DNA of 64,000 nt, from contig NZ_JAJAEL010000008.1 of assembly GCF_020447205.1 (NCBI RefSeq), positions 41,640-105,639 on the forward strand, read 5' to 3'. Within the stretch, counting starts at the first letter, position 1. The number at the start of each line of letters is the position of its first letter. The DNA is from Thalassolituus alkanivorans (lineage in GTDB: Bacteria > Pseudomonadota > Gammaproteobacteria > Pseudomonadales > Oceanobacteraceae). A program made the translations under genes and the position numbers. Of the stretch, positions 31,417 to 41,274 are shown piece after piece. The notes under the pieces are model-generated. The model saw nothing but the letters and a program-made list of their open reading frames with translations, was not told where the DNA came from and made no database searches.

Positions 31417-31545
31417 GGAATGTCCTTATTGATAGCTGATTGAGCAGAATTCAGCTGCCGCTAAATGGCAGGCGGCGCTACTTTATCATCGCCTGCCCGG
31501 GAATTCTTCAGCCCTTTTGATAACTCAATCAAAAAACAATAAAAA

Positions 31546-32109
31546 TCAGGGCTCCGGGTCCGCCATTACTTCAAACAGGCGGAAACAGAACTCCTTGGTT
31601 TCCTTATGTTTGATTTCCTGCCAGTTGGCCGGAAACAGTGGCTGCAGGCGAACTTCATGCTCGATATACACCAGTGCTCCGGGCAGCAGGCGCAGGGCAT
31701 TGATGGCCGGTTGCAGCAGGTCTTTGCCAAACGGCGGATCGAGAAACACCAGATCAAAAGGCTCCGGATTCTGTTGCAGCCACAGCAGGGCATCGCCGGC
31801 CCAGACCTGAGCGTTGCGCGCCTGCAGAATTTCCAGATTTTCGCGCAGCTGCAGGGCCGCATTGGGATGCTTCTCGAGAAAAATCACTTCCTTCGCACCG
31901 CGCGACAGTGCTTCGAAGCCCAGCGCGCCGGAACCGGCAAAGGCATCCAGTGCGCGTGCGCCTTCGACATCGTACTGCAGCCAGTTAAAGACGGTTTCAC
32001 GTACCCGGTCCATGGTCGGACGCAGGCCATCGACGGCGGGAAAACGCAGGCGGCGGGAGCGCCACTGGCCACCAATAATACGCAGTTGCTGGGATTGGAT
32101 TTTGCTCAT
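31546..32109 (-). CDS. rsmD: 16S rRNA (guanine966-N2)-methyltransferase RsmD
   Basis: A 187-residue methyltransferase that modifies G966 in 16S rRNA. RIIGGQWRSRRLRFP at the start, SAM-binding DAFAGSGALGFEALSRGA near residue 55 and the catalytic DPPF motif (VFLDPPFGKD) are intact. The ATG at 32109 is the only start giving a normal N-terminus; a longer frame adds 71 unrelated residues covering the gene upstream. It lies 7 bp downstream of the anchored unknown gene on the same strand. Confidence 0.95.
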   Translation of the reverse strand: MSKIQSQQLRIIGGQWRSRRLRFPAVDGLRPTMDRVRETVFNWLQYDVEGARALDAFAGSGALGFEALSRGAKEVIFLEKHPNAALQLRENLEILQARNAQVWAGDALLWLQQNPEPFDLVFLDPPFGKDLLQPAINALRLLPGALVYIEHEVRLQPLFPANWQEIKHKETKEFCFRLFEVMADPEP

Positions 32110-32116
32110 GAGTTCT

Positions 32117-32947
32117 TCAGTGCTGGCTGGGTTCGCGCTGCGGCTGAGTTGCTGACAGACAGTGCAGCAATTCAGCGGGAGCGGTTTTCTGGCTCTGGCC
32201 GAGCTGATGATACAGCTGGCGGTAGAGGTCTTCCGGCAGGCGATAGTAGGCAAGATCGGCCTGAATGTCGATCTGATCACGGTCATCCTGCCAGCTTTGG
32301 CGCAGCAACCGGGCCTGCTCAAGCCGCCATTCGGCCCAGGCGCTGCGTGTTGGTTCTGCGGTTTTGGCTTGTGTGTCGGGACTGATCAGCATATCAAGGC
32401 TGTCCGGCAAGCTGTAAAGGGTTGCCCAGGCGTGTGCCGGTTGTAGCGCCGACGCAGGTAACAGCGCCTGAGTCAGCCACAAGGCACCCGCCAGATGCTC
32501 CTGGATACAGGCCGGCAGAGACCCGTTGAGAGGTTCCAGCGGCTGCAGATTCAGGCTGCGGATGACGTAAGCGGCCATGGTTTTCTGGCTGAGTTCATTC
32601 CATGGCCCGGCAATCAGCAGCAGCGCCGGACCTCCTTTCAGGTTACCCGGCAGTTGCTGTTTCAGGTTTTCGGCCCAGTCTGTGGCAGGCAGTTGCAGTG
32701 TGTACACCGCGCTGGTGGTGCGCAGTGCCAGATAGCCACCATTCACATCGCCGGCACTGCGCAGATAAACACCGACACCTTCCAGACTCTGCCAGAACTG
32801 CCAGCCAGCAGCGGCCAGCGGCGGTTGCTGCAGCGTCGGTAATGGCTGCTGCTCTTCATCTTTCCAACCGAGATTAATCCAGCTGATCAGTAGCAGGCAG
32901 ATGATAATCAGAGCGCTCAGAGTGGTGCGGCTGAAGCCGTGCAGCAT
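32117..32947 (-). CDS. Membrane-anchored protein of unknown function upstream of rsmD
   Basis: A 276-residue protein with one N-terminal membrane anchor (residues 10-28) and a soluble domain rich in Leu, Gln and Trp. No catalytic motif is seen. In Pseudomonas relatives the rsmD-ftsY interval holds two M16 peptidase genes; here this single, unrelated-looking gene takes that slot. It could be a highly diverged remnant of an M16-like inactive subunit, but I see no HxxEH motif. It is divergent from ftsY. Confidence 0.6.
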   Translation of the reverse strand: MLHGFSRTTLSALIIICLLLISWINLGWKDEEQQPLPTLQQPPLAAAGWQFWQSLEGVGVYLRSAGDVNGGYLALRTTSAVYTLQLPATDWAENLKQQLPGNLKGGPALLLIAGPWNELSQKTMAAYVIRSLNLQPLEPLNGSLPACIQEHLAGALWLTQALLPASALQPAHAWATLYSLPDSLDMLISPDTQAKTAEPTRSAWAEWRLEQARLLRQSWQDDRDQIDIQADLAYYRLPEDLYRQLYHQLGQSQKTAPAELLHCLSATQPQREPSQH

Positions 32948-33194
32948 AGGGCGGTTATCCCGGTTTGATGGTGGTTGCCGGTTTCAGGTGCAAACATGCC
33001 CTGAATGCGGGGTGAAATTTATCCGCTGCCGATTACATACGGCGGAATGATGGTAGGATAGCGCCCTGACGCCGGGTGCGGAAATAACGTGATGGGCTTT
33101 GGCCCGATTGCACTGTTTCGCAAAACCCCACAACACCCCGCAAAACCGGCGCATAACGAACATCCATTATTGTCCCTGATGTCTGAGTGCCCCG

Positions 33195-34436
33195 ATGTTT
33201 GATTTTTTTAAGCGCAAAAAAAATGCTCCGGAAGCCGCCAAAGAAACCCCGGCGGAATCTGAATCCCCAGAACAATCTGCTGAACAGCCTCCTGAGCAGG
33301 TGCAGGCTGACAGTACGGAAACCGTAACCGAAGCTGCAGCACCAGCCGCTGAAGTGGTGGCCGCAGAAAGCACTGTTACTGAAGATGAAGCGGTTGAAGT
33401 TCCGGCTGCAGAGAAGCCGGCAGATATTGTCAGTGCTGAAGCGGCTCCGGCCCAGCCGAAGACTCAGGATAAACCGCTGGATAATCAGGGCACGAAAAAG
33501 CCGGGCTTTTTCAGCCGTATCCGTCAGGGCCTGAGCAAAACCCGCAGTGGCCTGAGCGATGGCCTGGCCAACCTGTTGCTGGGCAAAAAAGAAATCGACG
33601 ATGACCTGCTGGAAGAACTGGAAACCCAGCTGATCATGGCCGACGTGGGTGTCGAAGCCACGCAGGACATCATGAGCCGCCTGACCGCCCGCGTCAGCCG
33701 CAAGGAACTGAGTGATTCCGATGCCCTCTATAACGCCTTAATCGGCGAGCTGCAGGACACGCTGGGCGATGTGCAGGCCCCGCTGGTGATCGACAGCAGC
33801 AAAAAGCCTTATGTGATTCTGATGGTTGGTATTAACGGTGTGGGGAAAACCACCACCATCGGTAAGCTGGCCAAACAATTCCAGAGCGATGGCAAAAACG
33901 TCATGCTGGCGGCCGGTGATACCTTCCGTGCCGCAGCGGTTGAACAGCTGCAGGTCTGGGGTGAACGCAATAATGTGCCGGTGATTGCCCAGCACACCGG
34001 CGCCGATTCAGCTTCGGTACTGTACGATGCGCTGGAAGCGGCCAAAGCGCGTAAAGTCGATGTCCTGATCGCCGATACCGCCGGTCGTCTGCATACCAAA
34101 GACAACCTGATGCAGGAACTGGAAAAAGTCGTGCGGGTCATGAAAAAACTCGACGACAGCGCACCACACGAAGTGATGCTGGTGCTGGATGCGGGAACCG
34201 GCCAGAACGCCATTAACCAGGCGCGTCAGTTCCAGCAGGCGGTCGGCGTGACCGGCCTGACCCTGACCAAGCTCGATGGTACCGCCAAGGGCGGTATTAT
34301 CTTTGCGCTGGCCCGCCACTTTGGCCTGCCGGTACGTTATATCGGTGTGGGCGAAGGTATCGATGACCTGCGTCCTTTTAATGCTGAAGAATTTACCCGT
34401 GCACTGTTCCAGCGCGAGCAGAACGACAACGGCTGA
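33195..34436 (+). CDS. ftsY: Signal recognition particle receptor FtsY
   Basis: A 413-residue SRP-GTPase that docks SRP-ribosome complexes at the membrane. Residues 1-110 form an acidic, Ala/Glu/Pro-rich A domain; the NG domain follows with [12 protein letters not shown] (G1), DTFRAAA, ADTAGR (G3), [10 protein letters not shown] (G4/G5). The acidic domain is of variable length in relatives. It begins the ftsY-ftsE-ftsX group, here split by a 264-bp MITE-like element. Confidence 0.96.
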   Translation: MFDFFKRKKNAPEAAKETPAESESPEQSAEQPPEQVQADSTETVTEAAAPAAEVVAAESTVTEDEAVEVPAAEKPADIVSAEAAPAQPKTQDKPLDNQGTKKPGFFSRIRQGLSKTRSGLSDGLANLLLGKKEIDDDLLEELETQLIMADVGVEATQDIMSRLTARVSRKELSDSDALYNALIGELQDTLGDVQAPLVIDSSKKPYVILMVGINGVGKTTTIGKLAKQFQSDGKNVMLAAGDTFRAAAVEQLQVWGERNNVPVIAQHTGADSASVLYDALEAAKARKVDVLIADTAGRLHTKDNLMQELEKVVRVMKKLDDSAPHEVMLVLDAGTGQNAINQARQFQQAVGVTGLTLTKLDGTAKGGIIFALARHFGLPVRYIGVGEGIDDLRPFNAEEFTRALFQREQNDNG

Positions 34437-34469
34437 TGGCGCGAACAGGTCCAGTCGACTGAGATATTA

Positions 34470-34733
34470 GGGCCTGTTGACACTAAGTGAATCGGGCCTG
34501 CTGAGAGCCAGTTTTTCTCAGAACAAGGAGAGAGGAGTGATATTAGCGGGCTAAATGAATGACGAGCGACGAAGTTAATGGGGAAAACTGGCCTCAGCCC
34601 GAAGGGTTATGGCTAAAAATCCCTCATCCTGCGTTGCTGTTCGCTCGCTTAACCCGTTAGGCCACACTCTCAGCGCCTTGTCTGAGGAATTTTTATCCGA
34701 TAACAGGCCTGTTTAATTAGTGTCAACAGGCCC
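34470..34733. mobile_element. MITE-like element with 17-bp terminal inverted repeats between ftsY and ftsE
   Basis: GGGCCTGTTGACACTAA at 34470-34486 is repeated as its exact complement TTAGTGTCAACAGGCCC at 34717-34733. Each end is flanked by TA (34468-34469 and 34734-34735), a plausible target duplication. The 264-bp interior has no credible reading frame but several short inverted repeats. The element lies between the ftsY stop and the ftsE ribosome-binding site, so ftsE transcription must pass through it or start in it. The family of the mobilising transposase is unknown; TA targets occur in IS630-like and some IS5-like elements. Confidence 0.8.
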
Positions 34734-34755
34734 TAGCATAAAACAGGAGCCGGAT

Positions 34756-35448
34756 ATGACCATGGTGCAGTTTGACCGGGTCGGTAAACGTTACCCCGGA
34801 GGCAAAGAAGCCCTCAGTGGCATCAGCTTTGAGCTGGCCCGTGGCGAATTTGCATTTCTTACCGGGCACAGCGGTGCCGGCAAAAGTACGTTGCTGAAGC
34901 TGATGATGCTGATGGAGCGTCCTTCCCGTGGTCAGGTGTTTGTCGATGGTCAGAACCTCGGGCGCCTGCGCGCCGGGCAAATCCCTTACCTGCGCCGCAA
35001 AGTTGGCGTGGTGTTCCAGAATCACCAGCTGCTGTTTGACCGCAGCGTCTTTGATAACGTCGCCCTCCCTCTGCAGATTGCCGGTTATACCCCGGCCGAA
35101 GCCGGACGCCGTGTGCGTGCGGCCCTTGATTCGGTTGGTTTGCTGGGCATGGAAAAACGCAACCCGATCGAACTGTCCGGCGGTGAGCAACAGCGCGTTG
35201 GTATTGCCCGTGCGGTGGTGAACAAGCCGGCACTGCTGCTGGCGGATGAGCCAACCGGTAACCTCGACCCTGAATTGTCGGCCGAGATTATGAATCTGTT
35301 TCTGCGCTTCCAGCAGGTGGGTGTCACCGTGCTTATTGCCAGCCACGATATCGCCCTGATTGAACACATGGGACACCGCCGCCTGATCCTCGATCACGGT
35401 CATCTGCACGAAGGTCAGATCGCCGGTGCCGGAGGTATTTATGGCTGA
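34756..35448 (+). CDS. ftsE: Cell division ATP-binding protein FtsE
   Basis: A 230-residue ABC ATPase. Walker A is GHSGAGKST, signature LSGGEQQR and Walker B LLLADEPTGNLD. With FtsX it forms the divisome complex that activates peptidoglycan hydrolases through a periplasmic partner. ATG 34756 follows AGGAG by 7 bases; an upstream GTG start lies inside the right inverted repeat of the MITE and is unlikely. The stop overlaps the ftsX start. Confidence 0.96.
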   Translation: MTMVQFDRVGKRYPGGKEALSGISFELARGEFAFLTGHSGAGKSTLLKLMMLMERPSRGQVFVDGQNLGRLRAGQIPYLRRKVGVVFQNHQLLFDRSVFDNVALPLQIAGYTPAEAGRRVRAALDSVGLLGMEKRNPIELSGGEQQRVGIARAVVNKPALLLADEPTGNLDPELSAEIMNLFLRFQQVGVTVLIASHDIALIEHMGHRRLILDHGHLHEGQIAGAGGIYG

Positions 35449-36421
35449 GCCAAAAAACAGCGTAAAAACCCAGGCCGGTGCATCGCTGCAGGAAATCGGC
35501 ATGCGCAAGCGGCTGAATGCCTGGGCGGCGAACCATCAGCTGGTGGCGGTGGAAACCCTGATGCGTCTGCTGAGCAACCCGCTGGGCAGCCTGCTGACCT
35601 GGATGGTGATTGCCATTGCCCTGACCTTACCGGGCGCGCTGTGGATGGCGCTGGATAATATGGAGCAGCTCAGCGGCCGCTTTCAGGCATCGGGGCGGAT
35701 CACGCTGTATCTGACACCAAAGGCGACCGAGCAGCAGGGCCAGCAGCTGAGTGACCGCATTGCCGCCCTCGACAGCGTGGCCAATACCGAATTTATCGAT
35801 GCTGATACCGCACTGGATGATTTCCGCGATAACAGTGGCCTGCAGGCGGCACTGGATTTTCTGCCGGAAAATCCGTTGCCTGCCGTCATTCTTGTAGAGC
35901 CGCCGCTGGGCATCGAACAGGCCGCGTTGTTACGCCTGATTGAGCAACTTAAATCCTACCAGCTGGTCGATAGTGTGCAGCTGGATATGGCCTGGGTGGA
36001 ACGACTGCAGGCGATGCTGGCACTGGCCGAGCGTTTAATTGGCGTGCTGGGTGTGTTGCTGGCGCTGGCGATTCTGCTGGTGGTCGGCAATACCATCCGC
36101 CTGGCGATTGCCGCACGGGTGGACGAAATCCGCGTGGTGAAGCTGGTCGGTGGTACCAACGCTTATGTGCGCCGCCCGTTCCTGTATACCGGGTTATGGT
36201 ATGGCATGGTGGGTGGCCTGCTGGCTTGGTTATTGCTGATTCTGTGCTGGGCGTTGCTGAACGGCCCGGTGGCGGATCTGGCTGAGCTTTATGGTTCGGG
36301 CTTTGAACTGAAACCGCTGTCGGCAGGAGCCGCGATGGCGTTGCTGCTGGCGGCGATGTTGCTGGGCTGGTTAGGCGCCTGGTGGTCGGTCAGTCGGCAT
36401 TTAGATCATATAGAGCCCTGA
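35441..36421 (+). CDS. ftsX: Cell division protein FtsX
   Basis: A 326-residue membrane protein with four predicted helices: about residues 44-65, then three in 205-320 (LIGVLGVLLALAILLVVGNTI, LWYGMVGGLLAWLLLILCWAL, AAMALLLAAMLLGWLGAWWSV). The region between helices 1 and 2 is the periplasmic loop that contacts the amidase activator. ATG at 35441 overlaps the ftsE stop by 8 bp with GGAGG upstream, so translation is coupled. Confidence 0.95.
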   Translation: MAEPKNSVKTQAGASLQEIGMRKRLNAWAANHQLVAVETLMRLLSNPLGSLLTWMVIAIALTLPGALWMALDNMEQLSGRFQASGRITLYLTPKATEQQGQQLSDRIAALDSVANTEFIDADTALDDFRDNSGLQAALDFLPENPLPAVILVEPPLGIEQAALLRLIEQLKSYQLVDSVQLDMAWVERLQAMLALAERLIGVLGVLLALAILLVVGNTIRLAIAARVDEIRVVKLVGGTNAYVRRPFLYTGLWYGMVGGLLAWLLLILCWALLNGPVADLAELYGSGFELKPLSAGAAMALLLAAMLLGWLGAWWSVSRHLDHIEP

Positions 36422-36469
36422 TCTGGTCAAAACTGAATGTATTGTTCCGTAAAGGAACTCAATGGCATA

Positions 36470-36499
36470 TTGGCTGTCAGACTTTGCAAGTGCTAAACT
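36470..36499 (+). promoter_or_regulatory. Candidate rpoH promoter
   Basis: TTGGCT (36470-36475) and TAAACT (36494-36499) with 18-bp spacing lie about 66 bases ahead of the rpoH start. Modest matches only. The leader could hold a heat-responsive structure, but I cannot fold it here. Confidence 0.3.
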
Positions 36500-36565
36500 C
36501 AGTCGCCAACATACTTCGCAGAGGCTGCAAAAAGCACCTCACAGAGGCATTAAGAGGAAGGTTCA

Positions 36566-37435
36566 ATGAACAAAGGTATGCAAGCCGTTAACGCTTTGTC
36601 CCCTGGTGCAAACTTGGAGTCGTACATTGCCACGGTTAATGCGATTCCTGTGCTCACCCCGGAAGAAGAGAAGCATCTGGCGGAACAACTTCATTATCAC
36701 GCCGATCTCGAAGCCGCACGCCGTCTGGTTATGGCGCACATGCGTTTTGTTGTCCATATTGCCCGCAGCTACTCCGGCTATGGTCTGAATCAGGCTGACC
36801 TGATTCAGGAAGGTAACGTTGGCCTGATGAAGGCTGTTAAGCGTTTTAACCCGGAAGTGGGTGTGCGTCTGGTGTCCTTCGCTGTGCACTGGATCAAGGC
36901 CGAAATTCACGAATTTATTCTGCGCAACTGGCGCATCGTTAAAGTGGCCACCACCAAGGCCCAGCGTAAGCTGTTCTTTAACCTGCGCAGCCAGAAGAAG
37001 CGTCTGGGCTGGCTGAGCCAGGCAGAAGCCAAATCCATTGCCGAAGATCTCGGTGTGGAAACCAAAACCGTATTCGAGATGGAAGGTCGTCTGAATGCTT
37101 ACGATGCGGCCTTTGATGCCGGCGTCGATGACGATGACGAAACCGCCTATCAGGCTCCGGCTCATTATCTGGAAGATCACAGTGCTGATCCGGCACTGAT
37201 GGTTGAGTCGGATAACTTCGAGCAGGATTCCAACGACCGTCTGCATATGGCGCTGGATCAGCTGGATGAGCGCAGCCGTGCAATTCTGCAGCAGCGCTGG
37301 CTGAGTGAAGAAAAAGCCACTCTGCACGATCTGGCGGCGGTTTATCAGGTATCTGCTGAGCGTATCCGTCAGCTGGAAAAGAACGCGATGAAGAAACTGA
37401 AAGAAGCCATGGGTGGGGCATTAATGCCAGCCTGA
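36566..37435 (+). CDS. rpoH: RNA polymerase heat-shock sigma factor RpoH (sigma-32)
   Basis: A 289-residue group 3 sigma factor. Region 2 ([38 protein letters not shown], residues about 59-96) contains the conserved core-binding helix, the RpoH box region [14 protein letters not shown] follows at about residue 133, and region 4 ends [25 protein letters not shown]. The RpoH box is the site of chaperone control. It lies after ftsX, the usual order, with its own promoter. Confidence 0.97.
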   Translation: MNKGMQAVNALSPGANLESYIATVNAIPVLTPEEEKHLAEQLHYHADLEAARRLVMAHMRFVVHIARSYSGYGLNQADLIQEGNVGLMKAVKRFNPEVGVRLVSFAVHWIKAEIHEFILRNWRIVKVATTKAQRKLFFNLRSQKKRLGWLSQAEAKSIAEDLGVETKTVFEMEGRLNAYDAAFDAGVDDDDETAYQAPAHYLEDHSADPALMVESDNFEQDSNDRLHMALDQLDERSRAILQQRWLSEEKATLHDLAAVYQVSAERIRQLEKNAMKKLKEAMGGALMPA

Positions 37436-37472
37436 TGCCGATGCGGTTTTATGATTAAACCGTCTCTCTTAT

Positions 37473-37498
37473 AAAACCGCCTGCGGGCGGTTTTTTTA
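37473..37498 (+). terminator. Terminator after rpoH
   Basis: AAACCGCC / GGCGGTTT stem with a TGC-type loop, followed by seven T residues. Confidence 0.9.
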
Positions 37499-37534
37499 TG
37501 CGCGCTGTTTGTATGCACGCGTTTCCTGCAGACA

Positions 37535-37562
37535 TAAAAAAGCCTCCGCAAGGGAGGCCTTT
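37535..37562 (-). terminator. Terminator after rho
   Basis: Read on the minus strand GCCTCC and GGAGGC form a stem around CTTGC followed by TTTTTT, 20 bases after the rho stop. Confidence 0.85.
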
Positions 37563-37581
37563 CTGGTCGCGCAGGTCAGGC

Positions 37582-38850
37582 TTATTTGCCTGAACCACCG
37601 CGCATAGAGTCGAAGAAGTCGTCATTGGTTTTGGTCTGACGCAGCTTATCGAGCAGGAACTCGATGGCCTGAACATCTTCCATCTCGGTCAGCAGGCGAC
37701 GCAGAATCCACAGACGCTGCAGCGACATTTCATCAAACATCATATCTTCACGGCGGGTACCGGAACGACGGATGTTGATGGCCGGGTAGATACGCTTCTC
37801 GGCCACTTTACGGTCGAGGTGCAGTTCCTGGTTACCGGTACCCTTGAATTCTTCGTAGATCACTTCGTCCATCTTCGAACCGGTATCAACCAGCGTGGTG
37901 GCGATAATGGTCAGCGAGCCGCCTTCTTCAACATTACGGGCAGCACCGAAGAAGCGCTTTGGTTTTTCCAGCGCGTTGGCATCCACACCACCGGTCAGTA
38001 CCTTGCCTGAGCTTGGTACAACGGTGTTGTAAGCACGGGCCAGACGGGTAATGGAGTCGAGCAGAATCACCACGTCGCGTTTGTGTTCAACCAGACGCTT
38101 GGCTTTTTCGATCACCATTTCAGCAACCTGAACGTGACGTGCCGGTGGCTCATCGAACGTCGAGGCAACCACTTCACCGCGTACCGAGCGTTTCATCTCG
38201 GTTACTTCTTCCGGACGTTCGTCGATCAGCAGAACGATCAGGTCACATTCCGGATTGTTGCGGGTAATTGACTGTGCAATGGTCTGCAGCAGCATGGTTT
38301 TACCGGCTTTTGGCGGTGCCACGATCAGACCACGCTGGCCTTTACCGATTGGCGCAACCAGGTCGAGTACACGGGAGGATAAATCTTCGGTAGAGCCGTT
38401 ACCCTGTTCGAGGACAAAACGCTCTTGTGGGAACAGTGGGGTAAGGTTTTCGAACAGGACTTTGGATTTGGTGTTTTCCGGCTTATCGCCGTTAATCTGG
38501 TTAACCTTCAGTAACGCGAAGTAGCGTTCGCCTTCTTTCGGTGGGCGGATTTTACCGGCAACCTCATCACCTTTGCGCAGGTTAAAACGACGGATCTGAC
38601 TCGGTGACACGTAGATGTCGTCGGGGCCTGCAAGGTAGGAGCTGTTGGCACTGCGCAGGAAGCCAAAACCATCCTGAAGAATTTCCAGTACGCCATCACC
38701 GTAGATGTCTTCACCGCTTTTCGCGTGGTGTTTCAGGATGGCAAAGATAATGTCCTGTTTGCGGGTGCGGCTGACGTTCTCAAGATTCATCTCCTTGGCT
38801 ATTTCCAGGAGCTGAGGAACGGACTTCAGTTTCAGATCAGAAAGATTCAT
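37582..38850 (-). CDS. rho: Transcription termination factor Rho
   Basis: A 422-residue hexameric RNA helicase. It starts [20 protein letters not shown] (N-terminal Rho domain), then the RNA-binding cold-shock-like domain ([21 protein letters not shown]) and the ATPase with Walker [12 protein letters not shown] and the Q-loop/R-loop region. ATG at 38850 is used; the longer frame adds 28 unrelated residues. It is divergent from nothing nearby on its own strand; trxA lies upstream, as in Pseudomonas (rho-trxA-ppx-ppk-hemB). Confidence 0.97.
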   Translation of the reverse strand: MNLSDLKLKSVPQLLEIAKEMNLENVSRTRKQDIIFAILKHHAKSGEDIYGDGVLEILQDGFGFLRSANSSYLAGPDDIYVSPSQIRRFNLRKGDEVAGKIRPPKEGERYFALLKVNQINGDKPENTKSKVLFENLTPLFPQERFVLEQGNGSTEDLSSRVLDLVAPIGKGQRGLIVAPPKAGKTMLLQTIAQSITRNNPECDLIVLLIDERPEEVTEMKRSVRGEVVASTFDEPPARHVQVAEMVIEKAKRLVEHKRDVVILLDSITRLARAYNTVVPSSGKVLTGGVDANALEKPKRFFGAARNVEEGGSLTIIATTLVDTGSKMDEVIYEEFKGTGNQELHLDRKVAEKRIYPAINIRRSGTRREDMMFDEMSLQRLWILRRLLTEMEDVQAIEFLLDKLRQTKTNDDFFDSMRGGSGK

Positions 38851-38969
38851 AAAGGGCTGGTGTTTATTGCAGTTATTGAAGGATTTTTGATGATTCATCA
38901 AGAGAGGAATGCGTGGGGGAACCCCGAACATCAACAGACTATAGACACATTGTTTTTGGGTGTCTACAG

Positions 38970-38994
38970 AAAAAGGCGCCTGTGGCGCCTTTTT
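38970..38994. terminator. Terminator after trxA
   Basis: AAAAAGGCGCC / GGCGCCTTTTT hairpin between the trxA stop and rho. A second small inverted repeat, TAGACAC...GTGTCTA (38942-38966), sits beside it in the rho leader and might belong to rho autoregulation. Confidence 0.8.
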
Positions 38995-39029
38995 ATAAAC
39001 AAGCTGCTACCAAGGTAGGCAATGGCTTA

Positions 39030-39356
39030 TCAGAGAGCCTGCTCGATGAAAGCAGCCAGTTCAGATTTGCTCATCGCACCAATTTTGGTGGCTTCTGCCT
39101 GACCATTTTTGAACAGGATCAGGGTAGGGATAGAGCGGATGCCAAACTTAGGTGCAGTGGCTTCGTTCTGGTCGATGTTCAGTTTGGCGATTTTCAGTTT
39201 GCCGTCATATTCTTCGGCAATCTCTTCCAGCACCGGCGCAATCATTTTGCACGGACCACACCACTCAGCCCAGAAATCAACCAGTACAGGTACGTCAGAG
39301 CCCAGTACATCGGCATCGAAGGAGTCGTCGGTTACGGTCAGGATGTTGTCGCTCAT
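39030..39356 (-). CDS. trxA: Thioredoxin
   Basis: A 108-residue thioredoxin. The redox site WCGPC lies at about residues 31-35 in [14 protein letters not shown], with the cis-Pro segment ([12 protein letters not shown]) present. It reduces disulphides in cytoplasmic proteins. It is upstream of rho, separated by a terminator; ppx is divergent on the other side. Confidence 0.98.
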   Translation of the reverse strand: MSDNILTVTDDSFDADVLGSDVPVLVDFWAEWCGPCKMIAPVLEEIAEEYDGKLKIAKLNIDQNEATAPKFGIRSIPTLILFKNGQAEATKIGAMSKSELAAFIEQAL

Positions 39357-39582
39357 GTGTTTCCCCTGTGGAATTTAAGTTTCGCAGCCCCGCATTGTAC
39401 GCCGGCTTTGTCTGGAATCAATTACCGATTCTCCGCTGGACGTAGGATGTCGCTGGCTGCATATTCAGTCTTATTCGCTAAATGGGGTCGGCGGCAGCAC
39501 TTTTAAAGTCTGTTCCGGCAGAGCATAAACCCGCATCCGGTGTATTCGCGGTGCAGGGTTACCAGTATTCAGGAAAGTAGTT

Positions 39583-41085
39583 ATGACAGATAACACTGGC
39601 GCGATGAACGATCTGATCGCAGCGGTGGACCTGGGTTCCAACAGTTTTCATATGGTCATCGCACAGGAGTTTCAGGGCGAAATACGTACCCTTGAACGTC
39701 GTGGTCAGAAGGTTCAGCTGGCTGCCGGTCTGGATGAACGTGGCATTCTGTCGGAAGAAGCGCAACAGCGCGGACTCGAGTGCCTGCGCGAGTTTGCGCA
39801 GTTTATGCAGGGCATGGAACCACGCCGGGTGAGTGTGCTGGCCACCAATGCACTGCGCGCGGCGCGCAACCGTCAGCAGTTTATTGAACGCGCTGAAGAG
39901 ATTCTGGGTTACCCGATTGAAGTCATTGCCGGGCGCGAAGAAGCACGCCTTATTTATCTCGGTGTGGCGCACACGCTGGCTGACGATGCCGGTCGCCGTC
40001 TGGTGGTGGATATCGGCGGTGGCAGTACCGAATTTATTATTGGCGAACGCTTTGAACCCAAGGCGCTGGAAAGCCTGCATATGGGCTGCGTTTCCTATAC
40101 GAAACAGTTTTTCCCGGATGGCGTGATAACCGAAGCGCGTTTTGATGACGCCGTTGATGCGGCGCGTCAGGAACTGCTGAACATCGAAACCCATTACAAA
40201 CAGCTGGGCTGGCACAGCGCGGTGGGTTCCTCCGGTACTATCCGTGCGGCGGAACAGGCACTGGTGGAAAACGGCTGGGAAGCGGAAGGCATCACGCCTG
40301 CCGGGCTGAAAAAACTGCGCAAACAGATGCTGCAATACGCCACTACAGATGATGTCAGTCTGCCGGGAGTGAAACCGGAACGGCGTCAGGTATTTATCGG
40401 CGGACTGGCGATTCTGCAGGCGGTGTTCGATACCTTCGGTCTGGAACGCATGATTTATTCCGATGGAGCGCTGCGCGAAGGCGCATTGTGGGACCTGGTC
40501 GGGCGTTCTACCCATGAGAATGTCCGCGAACGTACGGTACAGGCCATGGCCGAGCGCTTTTATGTCGATACTGCTCAGGCGCAGCGGGTGAAAGAAATGG
40601 CGCGCGCCCTGTTTGCTCAGGTACAGAAAGACTGGAAGCTCGATAACGGCTGGGGTTACTGGCTCGATTGGGCGTCACAGTTACATGAAATCGGTCTGAG
40701 CATTGCGCACAGTGGCTTCCATAAACACGGCGCTTATTTAGTGCAACATGCGGATTTACTCGGTTTTACCCGTCAGGGGCAAGCCAAACTGGCGGCCATG
40801 GTTCGCAGCCACCGGCGTAAATTTCTGCCTGAGTGTTTTTCCGAAATCGCTCCGGCCAGCCGCACGGCGATGATTCAGATCACGCGCTTACTGCGTCTGG
40901 CGGTGGTGCTCAATCACAGTCGTGGCGCGCATCCGGTTCCCTGTCCGCTGTTGCGCAGCGAGGGCGATCGTCTGCAACTGGTATTGCCGGAAGGCTGGCT
41001 GGCAGAGCATCCGCTGACCGCCCGCGATCTGGCGGCGGAAGTCAGTCAGCAGAAAGGTGCAGGTTTCAGCCTCGAAATCGCCTGA
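39583..41085 (+). CDS. ppx: Exopolyphosphatase (Ppx/GppA family)
   Basis: A 500-residue actin-fold phosphatase. AAVDLGSNSFHMVIA at residues 13-27 is the phosphate 1 motif, VVDIGGGSTEFI near residue 143 the phosphate 2 motif, and the C-terminal HD-like domain carries LHEIGLSIAHSGFHKHGAYLV. It removes terminal phosphate from polyphosphate. In relatives it is next to ppk; here they are separated by about 10 kb of extra DNA. GppA activity on pppGpp cannot be excluded. Confidence 0.94.
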   Translation: MTDNTGAMNDLIAAVDLGSNSFHMVIAQEFQGEIRTLERRGQKVQLAAGLDERGILSEEAQQRGLECLREFAQFMQGMEPRRVSVLATNALRAARNRQQFIERAEEILGYPIEVIAGREEARLIYLGVAHTLADDAGRRLVVDIGGGSTEFIIGERFEPKALESLHMGCVSYTKQFFPDGVITEARFDDAVDAARQELLNIETHYKQLGWHSAVGSSGTIRAAEQALVENGWEAEGITPAGLKKLRKQMLQYATTDDVSLPGVKPERRQVFIGGLAILQAVFDTFGLERMIYSDGALREGALWDLVGRSTHENVRERTVQAMAERFYVDTAQAQRVKEMARALFAQVQKDWKLDNGWGYWLDWASQLHEIGLSIAHSGFHKHGAYLVQHADLLGFTRQGQAKLAAMVRSHRRKFLPECFSEIAPASRTAMIQITRLLRLAVVLNHSRGAHPVPCPLLRSEGDRLQLVLPEGWLAEHPLTARDLAAEVSQQKGAGFSLEIA

Positions 41086-41127
41086 AGCTTGCGTCGCCTG
41101 TCCGGCTCATTCATCATCGCGGGCAAT

Positions 41128-41263
41128 GTCTTTTGGCGACAGGATTACGATGCATGAGCTGATTCAGCATCGTGACTATTGTCTTTTGGCGACAGGATTA
41201 CGATGCGTGAAATGATTCAGCATCGTGACTCCCGCCGCAGAGTCTTTTGGCGCAGTATCACGG
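41128..41263 (+). repeat. 53-bp tandem repeat between ppx and the PAS-domain gene
   Basis: A unit starting GTCTTTTGGCGACAGG and ending CATCGTGACT is present at 41128-41177 and again at 41181-41230 (53-bp period, three mismatches: one in the ATGC(A/G)TGA segment and two in G(C/A)T/AATGATT). A third, partial copy (GTCTTTTGGCG) begins at 41242. Each unit contains an ATG and the inverted motif ATTACGATGC...GCATCGTGA. Confidence 0.8.
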
Positions 41264-41274
41264 AGGATTGGCCA

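Noticed and set aside
34720-34755. GTG start of ftsE inside the MITE inverted repeat
   Set aside because: The AGGAG-preceded ATG at 34756 is far better and matches the family.
39559-40515. Long minus-strand frame across ppx
   Set aside because: Antisense shadow of the well-supported ppx gene, with His/Gln-rich text typical of reverse reading.
41179-41274. Upstream TTG/ATG starts for the PAS protein within the tandem repeat
   Set aside because: GGAGG with 8-base spacing favours 41275; the repeat-coded residues look unlike a protein.
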